A stretch of 64,000 bases of DNA from Endomychus coccineus (GCA_958510875.1 OY294067.1:262110180-262174179); one strand, 5' to 3'; numbered from the stretch's first letter, positions 1 to 12,510 are shown. Made by a program: numbers and translations. The notes: generated from the sequence alone by a model not told the origin.

Positions 1-620
1 AATACAGAAAACCCGCTCAAAAAATAGTTATGCTCTTATGATTAACATTCCTCTGAGTCAGCAAAATTATGACATAAAGTTGAGAAACTTCCCCTAATAG
101 CGTTGGACAATGGTTACAATAAACCATTGATCAATAACTTAATTTCTAAGCAAAACAGGAAATTAGAACGAAACCAATTAGCAAAATTAGAGCCACTACC
201 TTCAAACAGTTCAATAAAATTCAAAAGATTGACTCAAAATCCTTCAGTAATTGATAAATTCCATAATTTGTTTCCTAAACCCCGTCTATAGATGTAAGAA
301 CAAGCTAAAAAACCATTTAGGCAACACCTTTTTTAAAGTTTCCGACTTCGACAGATTCGGGATTTTCAAAATCGATTGTGAGTCGTGTTCAAAATGCTAT
401 GAGGGCCAAACTAGAAAGAATATTTTAACTCGGCATAAAGAACATTTTGTCCATATAAAGGAAAATAATGGTGAAAAATGAGCGTCAGCCGAATATATTT
501 TAAATAAAATTCACACAATTTCTCAAAAAAGTTTATCACTCTTGAAATACAGTAATGACAGATTTATTTCCAGCTGAGGGTAATCCTTTATATACCCAAT
601 TATATCCAAATACTGGCAAA
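1..620 (+). pseudogene. Penelope-like element (family B), 3' part with GIY-YIG endonuclease
   Basis: This is the 3' end of a PLE, a retroelement whose protein is a reverse transcriptase followed by a GIY-YIG endonuclease. Here only the linker (from about 90) and the GIY-YIG domain (about 340-550) remain. The readable run is GIFKIDCESCSKCYEGQTRK, the GIY and YxG motifs in decayed form, followed by a basic LTRHKEHF helix. A frameshift near 290 separates the linker (ending FHNLFPKP) from VYRCKNKLKN, and a stop near 480 interrupts the C-terminus. The copy at 50.27-51.12 kb has the same protein, which confirms the reading. The reverse transcriptase lies outside the window or is lost. It is dead as a coding unit. 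Family assignment is confident; clade within PLEs is not decided. Confidence 0.8.
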
Positions 621-639
621 CCCTTGTAGTGAGTTCAAT

Positions 640-2480
640 TTGGCAGATATCAATTTTCAAAAATGTCTTGGTTTCGATTAATTACCAAACTCCATTCCAT
701 GAAATCTGATGTATAATTAAATAGTTTTGCATTTTTGAAGATACATTTCTAACTTTTCAATTTGCGTGATTATGTGACGAATAAATCGGATTTTGATACG
801 ATATGATAAAGTGTGGCCCACCTTTAGACCACCACTTTTGAATATATCCATATAAATTCCACAGAAGCACAAAGGATCTGCCTGTTTCAAGGCCTCTCTT
901 TCGAAGAATTGTTTTTGTGAGTAATCCAGTGATTGAAATCAGTATACTATGAGTTATTTATGGCCTATTGTTCATTCTAATTATTCAGCCAACATCGGTA
1001 CCTTTCCTTCGGTTAAGTCATTGGTCATGTAGTTGAGGTTCTAATGGGTTCGAGAATTGGAAAATTAGAAACAATGATCAGCATAATTTTGGCCATGCAG
1101 CTACAACTGTTATTATTTACGGTATAAGAGTGATATGAGCTTTATAATAATAATAATAATGATAATTTATTCAAACAAGACTATACAGCAATATGAAATA
1201 ATACAAAAAACAGAATAATAAATACAATATGCTTGTGAATAAAAGAGAATACGCACATTAAATTTTTTAAGAATTGTTTCTGAGCGATAGGAGTAAGTAA
1301 TATCAATTAACAGAGGAATAAAATATGAATTCAAGCACATAAATAGTTAAGACATAGATTTATCAACTAACAGTGCCAATTGAAAGAAACCTGGCAATTT
1401 GTATTATCAGTAGAATGCAACACAATACAGTCGCACGCATGCGAAATTTGCAGAACGGGCGTGTAAGCAAGAGATGGGCAATCGCTTAAGTACGTTAATG
1501 AAGCTTTATCACACGTATATTGTACAAATTTTTATCTACACCCGTAAAAAATGGAAATAAACAGTGAATAATTATGCCACTGAACTCATTGAAGTATAAT
1601 ATAAAATATTTACAGAAATTTGATTGTATATTAAGCTCTCATATTAACATGTGTTTCAGCGAAGTTAAAGTGAAAATGGAAGGAACTGTTATCACACTAA
1701 TGTTTCATCAAAACCTACGACAGTTTTTTCGAAATGTCATAAATTTGTTTTACCATCAACTCTGTTCGTCATTTATCATTTCTTTTCTTTTCAAATCAAT
1801 GCAATACTTTTAGCTCAAATACTCACAGGTATTAATTCGCAAACAAAACTAGCGTTTATTGATCGAAGTGATTATGGTGGAATAACCTTGCGAGTATCAA
1901 CTGTTTGATGAGCGTATCTACTTCAGAAATGTTACGGTCTGAAGGTTCCAATTACGTCCAACAGCACAAAATCATGATACCATCATACCAAGATTCCAGT
2001 TACTTGTGTTGTAACGTAAAGAAATAAAGAAATTAATAAAATTCCAGTTCAGTGTAATGAAAACGAACATCACGGAACTAGAAATGGGGATTACACCACA
2101 AATAAGTTACAAAAATACATGATTGCAGCTGTAGTTTACAAAAAAATAAAACTCTTGCTGCATGGATGCACTAATTGTAGTAAGGTTTTATGCTTTCGTA
2201 TCGCGAAATTACATCAGTCTTTCGATGATGATTAAATATGCTATTAGGTTCGAAGCACGTCTACACGCATTTTTGCAATATCATACAGTGGCGGCAGAGA
2301 ACACTCCACCATATAAATCAACCAATACGAATAGAAAAATAAGTAATATTATACAATTATATCTAATTTAATAAGATTCAAATATTGCAAAGCATTGCGA
2401 GATAAGTAGGTATAGGCGTAGTTTTTAGACAAATTTATTTAGGAACTAAGGCTTCTCTGACCCATCAGAAACCAAAAAGA
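640..2480. other. No gene recognised
   Basis: Only short open frames without recognisable domains or consistent codon pattern. AT-rich unique-looking sequence except for the LINE-like tail listed at 1142-1240. Confidence 0.5.
1142..1240 (-). mobile_element. Candidate LINE 3' end with (ATT)n tail
   Basis: Read on the minus strand, an AATAAA signal is followed by a run of ATT triplets ending at 1142. This is the same architecture as the 3' end of the intact LINE at 61.33 kb (AATAAA then ATT repeats). No coding part is recognisable upstream, so this is a tentative 5'-truncated copy. Confidence 0.35.
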
Positions 2481-2486
2481 ACTAAC

Positions 2487-2592
2487 TATAAAAGAGTTCC
2501 ACACTGTGGATATATTATAACACTATTGATAAGAAATAATCACCCTTATCCACTAAAAGTACTATTAAAGTACCGAGAACCGTTCAGCGTCA
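2487..2592 (-). mobile_element. PLE family B terminal fragment
   Basis: Matches the terminal sequence of the inverted PLE copy at 49.81-49.92 kb in the same orientation: both share a CACACTGTGGATA block, then AATAAGAAAT and CACCCTTAT or TACCCTTAT blocks in order. No coding sequence accompanies it. Confidence 0.6.
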
Positions 2593-2699
2593 TTAAACTA
2601 TTGCAAGAAGCCTCAAATGATTAACAATTATTATGTTTTTATTTATTTAGGGACTTAATTATGTAAATTAATAATTTGTCAAATAAATTTGATAGTCTT

Positions 2700-3290
2700 T
2701 TTGAAGCAGAAGCACACCTCTCATGCATCCATTGCAAACACTTTTGACATTTAATCATATCTACTTCACGCTATCCTCAGGTATGTTGCGAAACCAACTT
2801 TCTGCCTGTATTTCGTCGGTTGCACAAATTTCATTTTCCTGTTTTTTTTTTACTTTGGTTTAGGTTCTTCATTATTTTTCACAATAGTTCCCTTGACTTC
2901 CTTGTTCTTTTTCTAATTTCTTGTTCTCTCTCTTTCTAAAATATTCTTGCCAATCTTTGGACGTTGCTACTGAAGGTAGTTCTGAGTCAGACGCCCGACT
3001 TTTGGTTAAGTTTTGAGACACTCTTGCAGCTATCTCAGGATGCTTTCTTTGATAAGTCTCCATCCAGTGTCGTCATGGTCGATCGTTAGCAAATGGGTTA
3101 GGCTTATTTTGGAATTTAAGTAATATTTGGACACTTATCCAGAAGCTGACAACTTATTGGTACCCGGAAACCCCTGCTACCTAATCCAAATCCATCTCAC
3201 TACATTTTGCTCTTCAATTTCAGAGAGTATAGAAGGAGGTCTCATTCTTCTATGAATAGGAGTTTTTCCTTCACATTTATCCGGGAGTGT
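2700..3290 (-). pseudogene. pogo-like transposase remnant, DDE core deleted
   Basis: Minus-strand reading gives the N-terminal DNA-binding part of a pogo/Jerky-type transposase (IS630-Tc1-mariner superfamily, CENP-B-like helix-turn-helix): RPPSILSEIEEQNVVRWI, then an SRQGFPGT-like stretch, then METYQRKHPEIAARVSQNLT, the usual KRHPEIS region. Directly after SRASDSELP the sequence jumps to the C-terminal tail motif of these proteins (TSKDWQEYFRKRENKKLEKE at about 2900-2960). The catalytic DDE domain expected between them is missing, so this is an internally deleted, non-functional copy with several stops. It lies next to a cluster of short repeats at 3415-4040 that may be its subterminal region. 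Confidence 0.65.
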
Positions 3291-3414
3291 CATTTGAAAT
3301 TTTTGGTTACTGTGACAAAATGGCGAACCTATTTCAACTGCCTCAATGGTTTTTTCATATCTTCGAAATCATAATTGGAAGCATTCAGCTATAACAAAGA
3401 TATCACTTATTGAC

Positions 3415-4040
3415 CCAGTATTGGTCACTAAATTTTGTAGCACCGTGAATATTAACCACGGCCTATATTGATATGACAATTATTGGTACACAGATATTTT
3501 AACAAGAGTTTCATACCTTTGTTCCTCTGCAATTGCGAAAGCAACTTCAAAAAAGGACAGATATAGAATTTTATTGAAATGATCGACGACCCAATGTTCG
3601 TCGTACCTGACGAATATTGGGCCAGACATCTGTTTTCTTGTACCAGTATTCGTCACCACAAAAATTAATTTCTAACGGACTCCTAACCTAAAAATATTTG
3701 CCAGATACTTTAGTTTATATGTATCTAATTCATAAAAAAGTAATTCCTTGACAAAAAAACCCTCCACGTGCATGCAGGAGAGGGTTTACAAAAACAGCTA
3801 ACCTCAACATTCATGTTAACAACTGTACCAACCCCAGATTTGTTCAAAACACCCGACACTCTCAACACACCGCCCTCATCAAAAATTTCCTTCGATTGCA
3901 AATAACTTTTACCAGTAGTTCTGTCAGATGTCGCCACATATTATCAAAATTATGTTACGATGGAATTTTGCTATTCGGTGCTTAATTTTTAAGGATATTT
4001 AGTCGCACTGACGATAACTGGGTCTGTGACGATTACTGGG
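3415..4040. repeat. Cluster of six 14-bp repeats in both orientations
   Basis: Consensus TGACGAWTAYTGGG. Forward copies start at 3608, 4009 and 4027; reverse copies (CCCARTRTTSGTCA) start near 3414, 3590 and 3642. Spacing is irregular. They lie upstream, in its own reading direction, of the decayed pogo-like transposase at 2.7-3.29 kb, so they could be transposase-binding subterminal repeats; this is inference. Confidence 0.55.
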
Positions 4041-4044
4041 CTTT

Positions 4045-5395
4045 TTACCTTACTACTATAGCTGTGACGGTTCGCCAAATCATCACAGAGGCTGGAAACT
4101 TAACTTTCTTCTTGAGTCAATGTGGAAGATTTCTTGGCTTCGACTATCACCAACGCAAACTTCAAATCTAGCTTCGTCATTCCCATTGGTTCTAAGACCA
4201 AGATATGTCCTCATTTGCCCATCGAAGTGTATTCTCTCTTTGTCAGGTTCAAAACACTTCATACTTTAGGTGGTTGGACCAACTTTAATGAGAATTGTGG
4301 GTATCAACTTACAGCGAATAAAGGTACCTTATTATTTTTCCAATAGAGAACATGACAATTTTATTGTTTTAAAAACAACATGTTTCATTGTAAACGTCTG
4401 AATCAAATTCGAGACTCTATTATTTTGTGTTAACGACATTGTCGACAAAACCGAACCGCCAGTTTTTTCATTAAAGCCCAATTTAATTTAATAAGTTGGT
4501 GAATTCACCCTCGCAGACCAAACATTGAATTGCCTCTTCACATTCACTGAATATGCGAAGCAGTACATTATGGGTTTGGTTGCAATGGTATTCAACATTT
4601 ATCTATTCTCGCATCGCCAATATTATAAAATTTCACGTTGATTCCTTCTCACTACGGCCGCACCTTCGTTCCCACGTACCGGCGGAATCTCTACAGAAAC
4701 AACACCGTAAATATTGAAGAGAACGCGGTTTTAATCCTCCTGCGTTGCGTATCACGTTTACACCTATCTAAAATCGAAAACGATCGCTTATTCGCAGTCG
4801 TACCGATAAATCAACGTCACGGTCTTTTGCTCCATGGATGCTATGGGTTAATTGTGACGTCTGCCAACGATCAGGTCCTTTATGTATAGTTAGCTCAATG
4901 TTGTATTCCCATTAATTTTGATGAAAAATCAAAGCTATTTGTTAACATCTGTAATTCAAGCTCAATACTTGAGTGGATATTGATTTATATGATTAAAAGT
5001 AAAAGCTTTATTAATATGGAATTGGTTAAACTCCAAAACCACAACGATAGTTGTCATCTGCAGTAACAAACAAAAATTATTGATAGCAGAAATTCGTAAT
5101 CAACAGATTATGTGTTTGTGGCGAAGAATGACGAACAATCCCCTATCATGCTTACGACTGCAACAGCAAACCCTGCCATTGCACAATTGAAGATTTCCTG
5201 AGAGCCCCCCATCGGATTTTACTTGGATTCAAAATTTTTATGTTAATCCTAGACACCTCAATTGCCCTAGATTGATCATTTCAAATATCGAGGGCTTCTG
5301 CACCTTTTGGACTAGTGGAAGAGCCTTCGGTAGCACATTGTGAGTTGAGGGTAATTAAATGACCGAATCCTTGGCCAGGCGGGGTCATCAGGAGC
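4045..5395. other. No gene recognised
   Basis: Two short open frames (4122-4346 and 4638-4889, plus) have no recognisable domain and no homologous copy elsewhere in the window. I see nothing else. Confidence 0.4.
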
Positions 5396-5399
5396 CTCT

Positions 5400-5730
5400 G
5401 TCGGGTCAGAACCTAATGGTCGCATTATCAAATTGCGTTGGAGGTCTGTTTTCTGGCGGAGCTCACCAGTCATGAGGCAGGCCAAGCCACTTATCGAACA
5501 GCCTGCACCTAAGGCTCTCTTACGGATGACTGTCGTCTTAATAAAAACCTGCAGCTTATGGGCACCGAAAATCTTTTTCTATAGGGAAGAAACTGCCTCT
5601 CACATTATGTTGGAATGCCCTTCATGCAACGTGACTTCGGTGAAGCAGGGCTGCTTCTGGAAGCTACCGTCAGGAACATTCTGGGTTTTTGGCTTACTAC
5701 AAGCCTGCTACCAATCATAGGGCGCACAAT
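5400..5730 (+). pseudogene. RNase-H LINE, C-terminal fragment
   Basis: Across two frames the plus strand reads VMRQAKPLIEQPAPKALL, then CRLNKNLQLMGTENLFL, then REETASHIMLECPS. This order (RQAK helix, L-GHCRLN-LH-MG segment, then the E-TA-HILCECP half of a zinc-finger-like tail) is the usual C-terminus of LINEs that carry an RNase H domain. A frameshift near 5520 and missing cysteines show it is dead. The RNase H domain itself is not recognisable upstream. The element at 43.8-44.3 kb is a related type on the other strand. Confidence 0.55.
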
Positions 5731-5839
5731 GGGCCCGAAGCAACTGTATACTCAAGGGGTTACACCTCTGCCCTATATTAATGATGATGAATATTCAAAA
5801 CTGTCACTCATGGGTTGCCATACGATGAATAAATAAAAA

Positions 5840-6660
5840 ATATTTCTTTCCCTTGCATATTTGGGAAATTGGGAAACATTCCTGTATCTAGCATCATTTT
5901 TGTGGTACAGTTGATAGGTTCTCATAGGTGGTCGGTCTTCATCTATAATTCATCATGGAAATATATTATTAGAGGCGTCACTAGAAGATTTCGTAATAGG
6001 ATACGTGCCATGTGTTTGTTTTCCATACTATACGCCTAACACGTAATCGGTGCCTGTGTGTGACTAAACCGAGGACTAAACGCACACATATTCTAATAAT
6101 ATTATTTTGAAGAATGTTGTTTGGAATCGCGGTACACATTTCACAACATTGGTAATTTATTTATATTCATCACTTTGTTTTCGACGGATACCCATTCATT
6201 ATTTTCGTTATTATTGACAAGTTCAATGAAATTTGATTAGCTCATTTCTTGTAGCAACAAATCATGTCGTTAAAAAATGGTTTTATGCTACAGCAACGAC
6301 ATACTGATTATTAGAATGTCAATTCAGTGATATACGTACACCTTTTCTTAATCATTTCCGAATGATTTAGTATAAATCAGATTGTTAATTATGGTGAATT
6401 GTAACTTGAAATTCACAGAATATGTAATATATTAAATTTTGCGACATGGATTACTAGCATGTTAGCATGTTCAAGTTTCTTCTGATCCTACTTATATTAT
6501 ATTGAACACAAACGTGAGGAATGAAATTGGTCAGGCTTCATTCGCTCCGGCCATATGGGCTTCGTATAAAGATGCATTAAAGGAAATTAGCACAGAACCG
6601 ATGCGATTCTGCTTGCTTGCAGATCATTCCATTCCAGGTTTGAACATGGCATATCCCAAT
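5840..6660. other. No gene recognised
   Basis: No supported gene, RNA or repeat seen between the LINE fragment and the pogo-type transposon. Confidence 0.5.
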
Positions 6661-6789
6661 ATACCGTAAAACGGGACTACTTGCACACCATGTGCGTCCG
6701 TCGAGTCTTTTTTTTTTTTCAAAAATTTGGGGTTATCTTCTTTCGTGGTCTAAAGCCGGCGGACATGACGAAAAAACTGACTTGTCGCT

Positions 6790-8417
6790 GCACACCCGAA
6801 AGCAGTTGGTCGTCCAAAGGTTTTAAGTGATCAAGAAAAGGCTCTCATTTCAAAAACATTGGGTGTTGTGGCAAATTGGGGGTTTCCTTTCACAAAGGTG
6901 GATGTGATATACGTGAAGTAATCAAAACATTTTTAGACAAACAAGGAAAAATGGTTCAAATGTTCAAAAATAAATTCTCAGGACCTGATTTCTTAGATTC
7001 ATTTATAAAAAGAAACAATTTAAGCGTCAGAATGGCTTCAAACTTAAAGAGATCCAGAGAATCGGTTGATCGGGATAATATTTTAAAGTTCTTCAACAAT
7101 ATTGACTTAGCAATTAACGAAGTGAAAGGCATACATTTTTATAACTATCACGAGAAGAACGTGACTGATGATCCTGGCTCTAGGAAAGTCTTGATGCCCC
7201 GAAACACGAAGAGAGTGGAAAGAGTTCAGGAGCATTCCCGTGCCACCATCAGTTTAATGGTTTGCGGAAACGCCAATGGTGACCTTTTGCCACCAATGTG
7301 GCAAAGCTTCACGACAACTGGACGAAAGGTAGATCAGAAGGAACAAAATATGCGAGCAGTTCGAGCGGATGGTTGGATTTGAACTTGTTCGGAATTTGGT
7401 TTTTCCAGCTTTTACCGCTTTACGTCGAATTCATAAGAGAGAATGACGACAAAGTGATGCTCGTGGTGACAATCTGGCAAGTCACTTGTCACCAAAAGTG
7501 AAAGGCGTGTGGTGCAAATAATATCTACATAACTCTCTTCCCTGACAATGCCACACATTTGAGAAGTGGAGGGAGATTCTCGATCAGTGGAGAAAGGAGT
7601 CTCGTTTCCCAGGAAGTACCTATCCCGGAAGAACAATTTCCGAACCTATTGGACAGATTGTGGATAGGAATAAGTTCATAAGTGGCAGAGAATCTCTAAT
7701 CCGGATTTAGAGCAACTGGTTTGCATCGTGCATACCCTGACGGAGTTTTGAAGCGCATTCCTGATGGAGTAGAAGATGCAGACGTCGAAAGAGTCTCAGA
7801 CAACAGCTTGATTGATTTGCTGAAAGAGCACCGTAGAACAGGGGCTGAGAAAAAACGAAAATGGGGAAAAAAGTCGAACCTGGAACTGATGCTCTCGCAC
7901 ACGGTCGTATATACAGGTCTGGAAACTCGAGGCTGTTTCCTATGTGAGAAGTGAGTCCGCTAAGCGTGTTTGAACTATATGGCGCCTAGTCCTGACATCC
8001 TGACAACATATTTCGATCCATGCGCCAGCTGGTGGCTGAGCGAGGGACTACGAGTTTGGCGACATGTAAGAGACTCATGTCAAACATAGAGTTTCCAGAC
8101 CTGTATATACGACCGTGGTCTCGCATTGTTATACAGATCCTGAAGTTGCTGAAATTCCTCCATACGTTTCTGAGGAATCTCTAACAGCTGACGAACCGGA
8201 ACTCTCTACATCTAGTGTTTTGCCTTGCACACAGCAACTCTCAACCAGGAACAGCAAGAGAGTGAGAAAGTGCAACTCTTCCCAATGTGATATCTGCAGG
8301 CTTAATTGGATAGACTACCGATGCAGAATTGATTGGATCCAAATCCAATGCACGAAATGTCGCGCATGGATTTGTGGACCCTGTAATAAAGAATCTGCCT
8401 TTGATGACGAGTGTTGA
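6790..8417 (+). pseudogene. pogo-like DDE transposase with C-terminal zinc-finger tail, disrupted
   Basis: This would be the transposase that cuts and pastes the surrounding element in the nucleus. N-terminal part (about 6810-6900): GRPKVLSDQEKALISKTLGV and NWGFPFTK. After a frameshift near 6905 the frame continues with DIREVIKTFLDKQGKMVQ, then the NLKRSRESV segment. The DDE domain follows: FYNYHEKNVTDDPGSR (first catalytic Asp region), SRATISLMVCGNANGDLLPP, SGWLDLNLFGIWFF, then, one frame over, GDNLASHLSPKV (second Asp) near 7465-7500 and LFPDNATH near 7540. Just after that the expected QPLDVGVF segment is missing, a deletion of roughly a dozen codons. A basic region and a Cys-rich tail (CNSSQCDICRLNW and CTKCRAWICGPC, 8270-8380) close the protein. 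A MITE splits the tail. At least three frame breaks make it inactive. Confidence 0.85.
7900..8117. mobile_element. 218-bp MITE nested in the pogo transposase
   Basis: Terminal inverted repeats of about 29 bp start CACGGTCGTATATACAGG at 7900 and end with the complement at 8117. The flanks are ctctcgca (7892-7899) and gtctcgca (8118-8125), an 8-bp target duplication with one mismatch, as made by hAT or P-type elements. No coding capacity. Removing the insert plus one flank copy joins the two transposase frames (…ELMLSH with CYTDPEV…), which independently supports the boundaries. Confidence 0.85.
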
Positions 8418-8849
8418 CGACGAAGACTTCCAACTTGACGATTAGCCAGTCTTTTTTTTTGTGAAAATTGTGATGTTTCAGAGAATCTGCCTCATTTTAC
8501 CAAAGTTTTAGTAGGAGAAAACTCGTTATTCACATTCCTAAGCATTTATACAGAACTTATTTATAAGTTTCATGTATTTTAATGAACAAAAATATGTTTT
8601 CGTTAAAAATATTTTTAATGGGTTTTGAAGGAAATGTTTAAAAATAGCGTTTTCCTTCACACAACAGCGAGGTAATGCATTTGCACACCAAAAAAGAAAT
8701 CTTTTTGAGAACCATGGCTGGAATTTCCCAATTTTTACACCAGCCATGGATAGCCCTTGATTAGGTCGGTATAATGTAATTTTTTTCGAAGTTATAAATT
8801 ATGGCGGTACGTGCTGAAAGGGTGTGCAATTAGTTCCGTTTTACGGTAC

Positions 8850-10960
8850 ATATTTGTCGAAGCTAAGCGATTATAATAATATTTCATAATATTTATTAAA
8901 ATTTATTAACGAAATAAATCAGCAAGAAGAAAGGAAAAATGAACAAGATCATTATAAATTACATGATATCAGCGTATAGTTATAGAAATTTACCAAAATA
9001 CAGTTTCATGTATGGTTTGTTCAATATTTTCGGCGTTTACTATTGGTTTACTAAGTGTAAATTGATAATATACTTATTTACACTTTTTGACTTCAAAATG
9101 ACATAATCAGAATAGAAGGTTATCAACGTAGTCAAAAGTGTAAATTAATAATTATTTATGATTGTTTTATTAAATAAACTTATTTCTTGAATTACTATAT
9201 ATCACTTCATTTCCTTTTCTGTTTTTCCATCCAGGAGACTCGAGTTGGCTCCTCTTGATACAGGTATATTTTTAAAAAGTACTTGAATTCAAAATTTCCA
9301 AAAACAGCATTTTTTCAAGGAAAACGTGAATGATGTTCCATAGATACTTTCAGGTTTTAGTATCGACAGCAATTTGAAGATTTCATTTTTGCAGGAAATG
9401 AATGTCATCTTACTTAATAATAATAACTTGTTGTAAAAAATACAGGCTTTGTTCAAAGTATAGTCTAAATTTGATTGTATTATTATTGAATTCAATTGAA
9501 TTTCCTGGATCTTATAATTGTATTGGAGAAAAGAATAACCGGTGATTCCAAATGTCACGGTTTTTAAAAAGTCACAGATTGTTTATTAATGTAATTTTAA
9601 ATGTTGCTTTGGGGACGGTAGCAAATTAACATCAAATATCTACATTTGACAAAATATCAATTTAACTGCTGTGTTAATTAGATTTACATTCGTTGCAAAG
9701 TATACAGATATCATTGCTTTGATGATAGATCGGTTTGTTTGACTTAGTACCATTAAAAAAGCCCAGCAATTAGTGACGCCAGCATGACATCATTACTGAG
9801 GTTAAATCCTCAGTTAAATCTGATTTACAGACAATCCGTCTCAAGGCCTACTTCACGTCTACAGGCTTGCCAATCTGGAACGTCCCGTCCCACCTTAGGA
9901 TTACATTAGTTCGACGTGCTAAAGTTGCTAATGTGAAATTACATGGCTTCTTAGAAGTTGCGTGAAAACACCCTACATATATCGAAATCTCTTAAGCAAA
10001 TAGTAGAGCGTTGTTAAAATGGTCACATCTAATTATTGGCAGGCACGATCCTCAAATCCTCAAACAAAGCACACATAGGTATTCATGACTATCGGATTTT
10101 AGGAAGAACTCGCAAAGAATAAACATTAACATATTCCGCCTATGCTAATCCTACGACAAGAGAAAGCAATAATAATTTACGAGAACAATTTTGTTTGTTA
10201 ATGTTTGATAAAGTTGTAGAAAAAAATAATGATTTAGGAGAAAGTTCGGAAGACGGTCAATACATTATTTCCAACAACAATAATATTACTCCTGATAAAA
10301 ATATTGAAGTAATAAGTTTTAAGATTCAGCTCTTTCAATGCCAATTGTCCACATGAAAGTGCAACTCTGTGTATGTCCGTAAGTTCCCTATGAACTGCCA
10401 AACTCTTGAGCTCCCTTAAACTAGCAAAGGAAAGTGAGCAGAATGACTTATAATGTATTTTGAAATATAGTGTCAACTAAAAAATTGGATATTTTGACGT
10501 TTTAAAAGAAATAATATTTTTGCTAAGTTAATATGAAACTACCGCAACAGGGGGAACCAGTGAACTTTCTTATTTATGCATAGATTGGTCTTTTGCACCC
10601 CATAGCACCTAGTGGAACGGTTCCTTCTCAAGGTGATTCACCAAGTCCCGACGTGAACGGATAGCCACTTATGCAAACACCCAGTCGAGATTGGGTGTCC
10701 GGACTAATTTCTATTTCAATTATTATTATTTATTCAACCGTGAAAGTAGGTATAGGAAATGATTCATTATTATTCTAGAGTGATTTATATCAATTGTTGC
10801 ATTCGGGCATGAAAGGAAAGAACCTCCATGAGACATCGTTTTCTTCATCCATATAAGAATTTGGTGATGTTCAGAGTATGGATCCAGAAGATACTTCAAA
10901 CGAACATAAAAAACTAAATTGTAAAGTCGATGAGCTTTGTACCGAGGAGGCTAAAATGAG
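8850..10960. other. No gene recognised
   Basis: AT-rich sequence. At 10718-10740 the minus strand reads GAATAAATAATAATAATT, which resembles a LINE 3' tail, but no body is recognisable. Otherwise I see nothing to annotate. Confidence 0.4.
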
Positions 10961-10974
10961 TCTGATGGAATGGA

Positions 10975-12190
10975 CTTCGCTTTTAATTCTTTTTTTAGTC
11001 AGAGGAAATCAACCAAATAAATGCAAACATGGTCCAACCTACACATAAGAATTACATAATGCCATCAATTTTCTTAGATCCTGTTGACAATGCTGAAGTT
11101 GTAGGGATAGTAGCCAATCTAAAAAATAATGCTTCCCCCGGAAAAGATGGATGAAATTACTGAAACTAATTAATAAAGACATTGTCCATTTAATTAATCT
11201 AGTATTTCAAACTGCAGATATTCCTTGTCAGTTTAAGGAAAATGTTGTTGTTCCAATATTTAAAGCGGGAAACAGGACGAATAATAATATGTATAATTAC
11301 AGATCAATTTCTTTAATAAACAATTCGGGAAAAATATTTGAAAAATCTCTGAATAATAGGTTACGTTCCTTTCTTGATAAACGCAAAATAATTGCTAACA
11401 AGCAATTTGAATCTTTAAAGGGAATTGGAACTGAAGAACCTCTCCAAGAACTAATATCCAATATTTTAAAAAATTTTCAAACTAATAATAAAACCATTCT
11501 AGACTTACAGAAGGCCTTCGACACTGTTTCGCATGATAAATTTGATTAGTGTAAGAGGTAATGTATTAAATGTTTTCAAATCCTATCTGGTTGGAGATGC
11601 CATTGGTAATATTAAAACAATAAGGATGGGTGTACTCCAAGGCCCAATTATAGGTCCAACGCTATTTCTGATATTTCTTAATGAATTGTTGAATTGTAAA
11701 CACATAATTCTTTCATATGCAGATGATACGGTCTTAATATGCTCTGCAAGGTTTTGGGATCGATTACGGCAAATATCGCAAGAAGCTTTTAATAATGTGA
11801 AATATTGATCAGATATAAACCTATTGAAGCTAAATGTTTCTGAAACTAAATACTTGGTTTTTTCCTCAACCGATACTGGTCTACCGAATAACTTAGAACC
11901 TCAATTTTATATGACATCACTGATATTGTGCAAAATATGTCTATAATAAAATATTTGGGCTTTTATATAGATCAATATTTCAAGTGGTCAACTCATGATG
12001 CTTATTGAAACAAAAAAATCAGAAGTATAATATATAAATTTTATGTACTACGAAATATTCTAAACGAGAAAATTCTGTTGATGACTTACAACAGTTTGGT
12101 TGCATCCTTAGTTAGATATGGGAAAGCATTTGCGGCTCAGCTTATTATGATGTTTCAAAGCCTCTCAAAATTGTATATTGGGAGTAATTT
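10975..12190 (+). pseudogene. LINE reverse transcriptase remnant, related to the intact LINE at 57.9 kb
   Basis: The reading starts near 10990 (EEINQINANMVQPT), then NASPGKDG, FKENVVVPIFKAGNRT, NYRSISLINNSGKIFEKSLN (RT finger motifs), LDLQKAFDTVSHDK (first catalytic Asp region), a frameshift near 11550, MGVLQGPIIGPTLFLIFLNE, and LSYADDTVLI (the YADD catalytic box at about 11714-11745). Further pieces with stops run on: YLGFYIDQYFKWS near 11960 and LVASLVRYG near 12105. The order matches residues 480-870 of the intact ORF2 in this window, with clear local similarity (PISLIN-AKIFEK, QKAFDTVSH), so it is an older member of the same clade. The endonuclease and ORF1 are absent. Multiple stops and frameshifts show it is dead. 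Confidence 0.85.
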
Positions 12191-12477
12191 TTCGAAAAGA
12201 GACCAGTAAAAGGGCAAAGCCTCTTCAGAGGGCCGGTTGCTTTTTTTTTAGAAAGTTCCCCAGCTTATTGAGTGGACTATAAGCAGATGTTTGGCTACAT
12301 TTCAGTTTTGACATTTTCAACGATATCTTTATGAATAGGATTTAAGTTTAGGTTAGCTTAGTTTAGTTTTACTAAAAATTGTCTTTATTTTCATAGCTGC
12401 TTGACACAATACGAGTACGCACAGGTGTCCTTTATGAACATTTTATTACACTAATATTTTTGATTCATGTGAGCAGT

Positions 12478-12479
12478 AA

Positions 12480-12510
<31 letters not shown>

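Larger units (their letters stand above)
6664..8846 (+). mobile_element. pogo/Tigger-type DNA transposon with TIRs
   Basis: The ends form 26-bp terminal inverted repeats: left 6664-6689 begins CCGTAAAACGGGACTA, right 8821-8846 is its complement with two mismatches. Both are flanked by TA (6662-6663 and 8847-8848), the target duplication of the IS630-Tc1-mariner superfamily. The interior holds a plus-strand transposase pseudogene (6790-8417). At 2.18 kb this is the normal size for a full pogo-like element, so it is complete in outline though inactive. A second, smaller element (7900-8117) is nested inside it. Confidence 0.85.
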
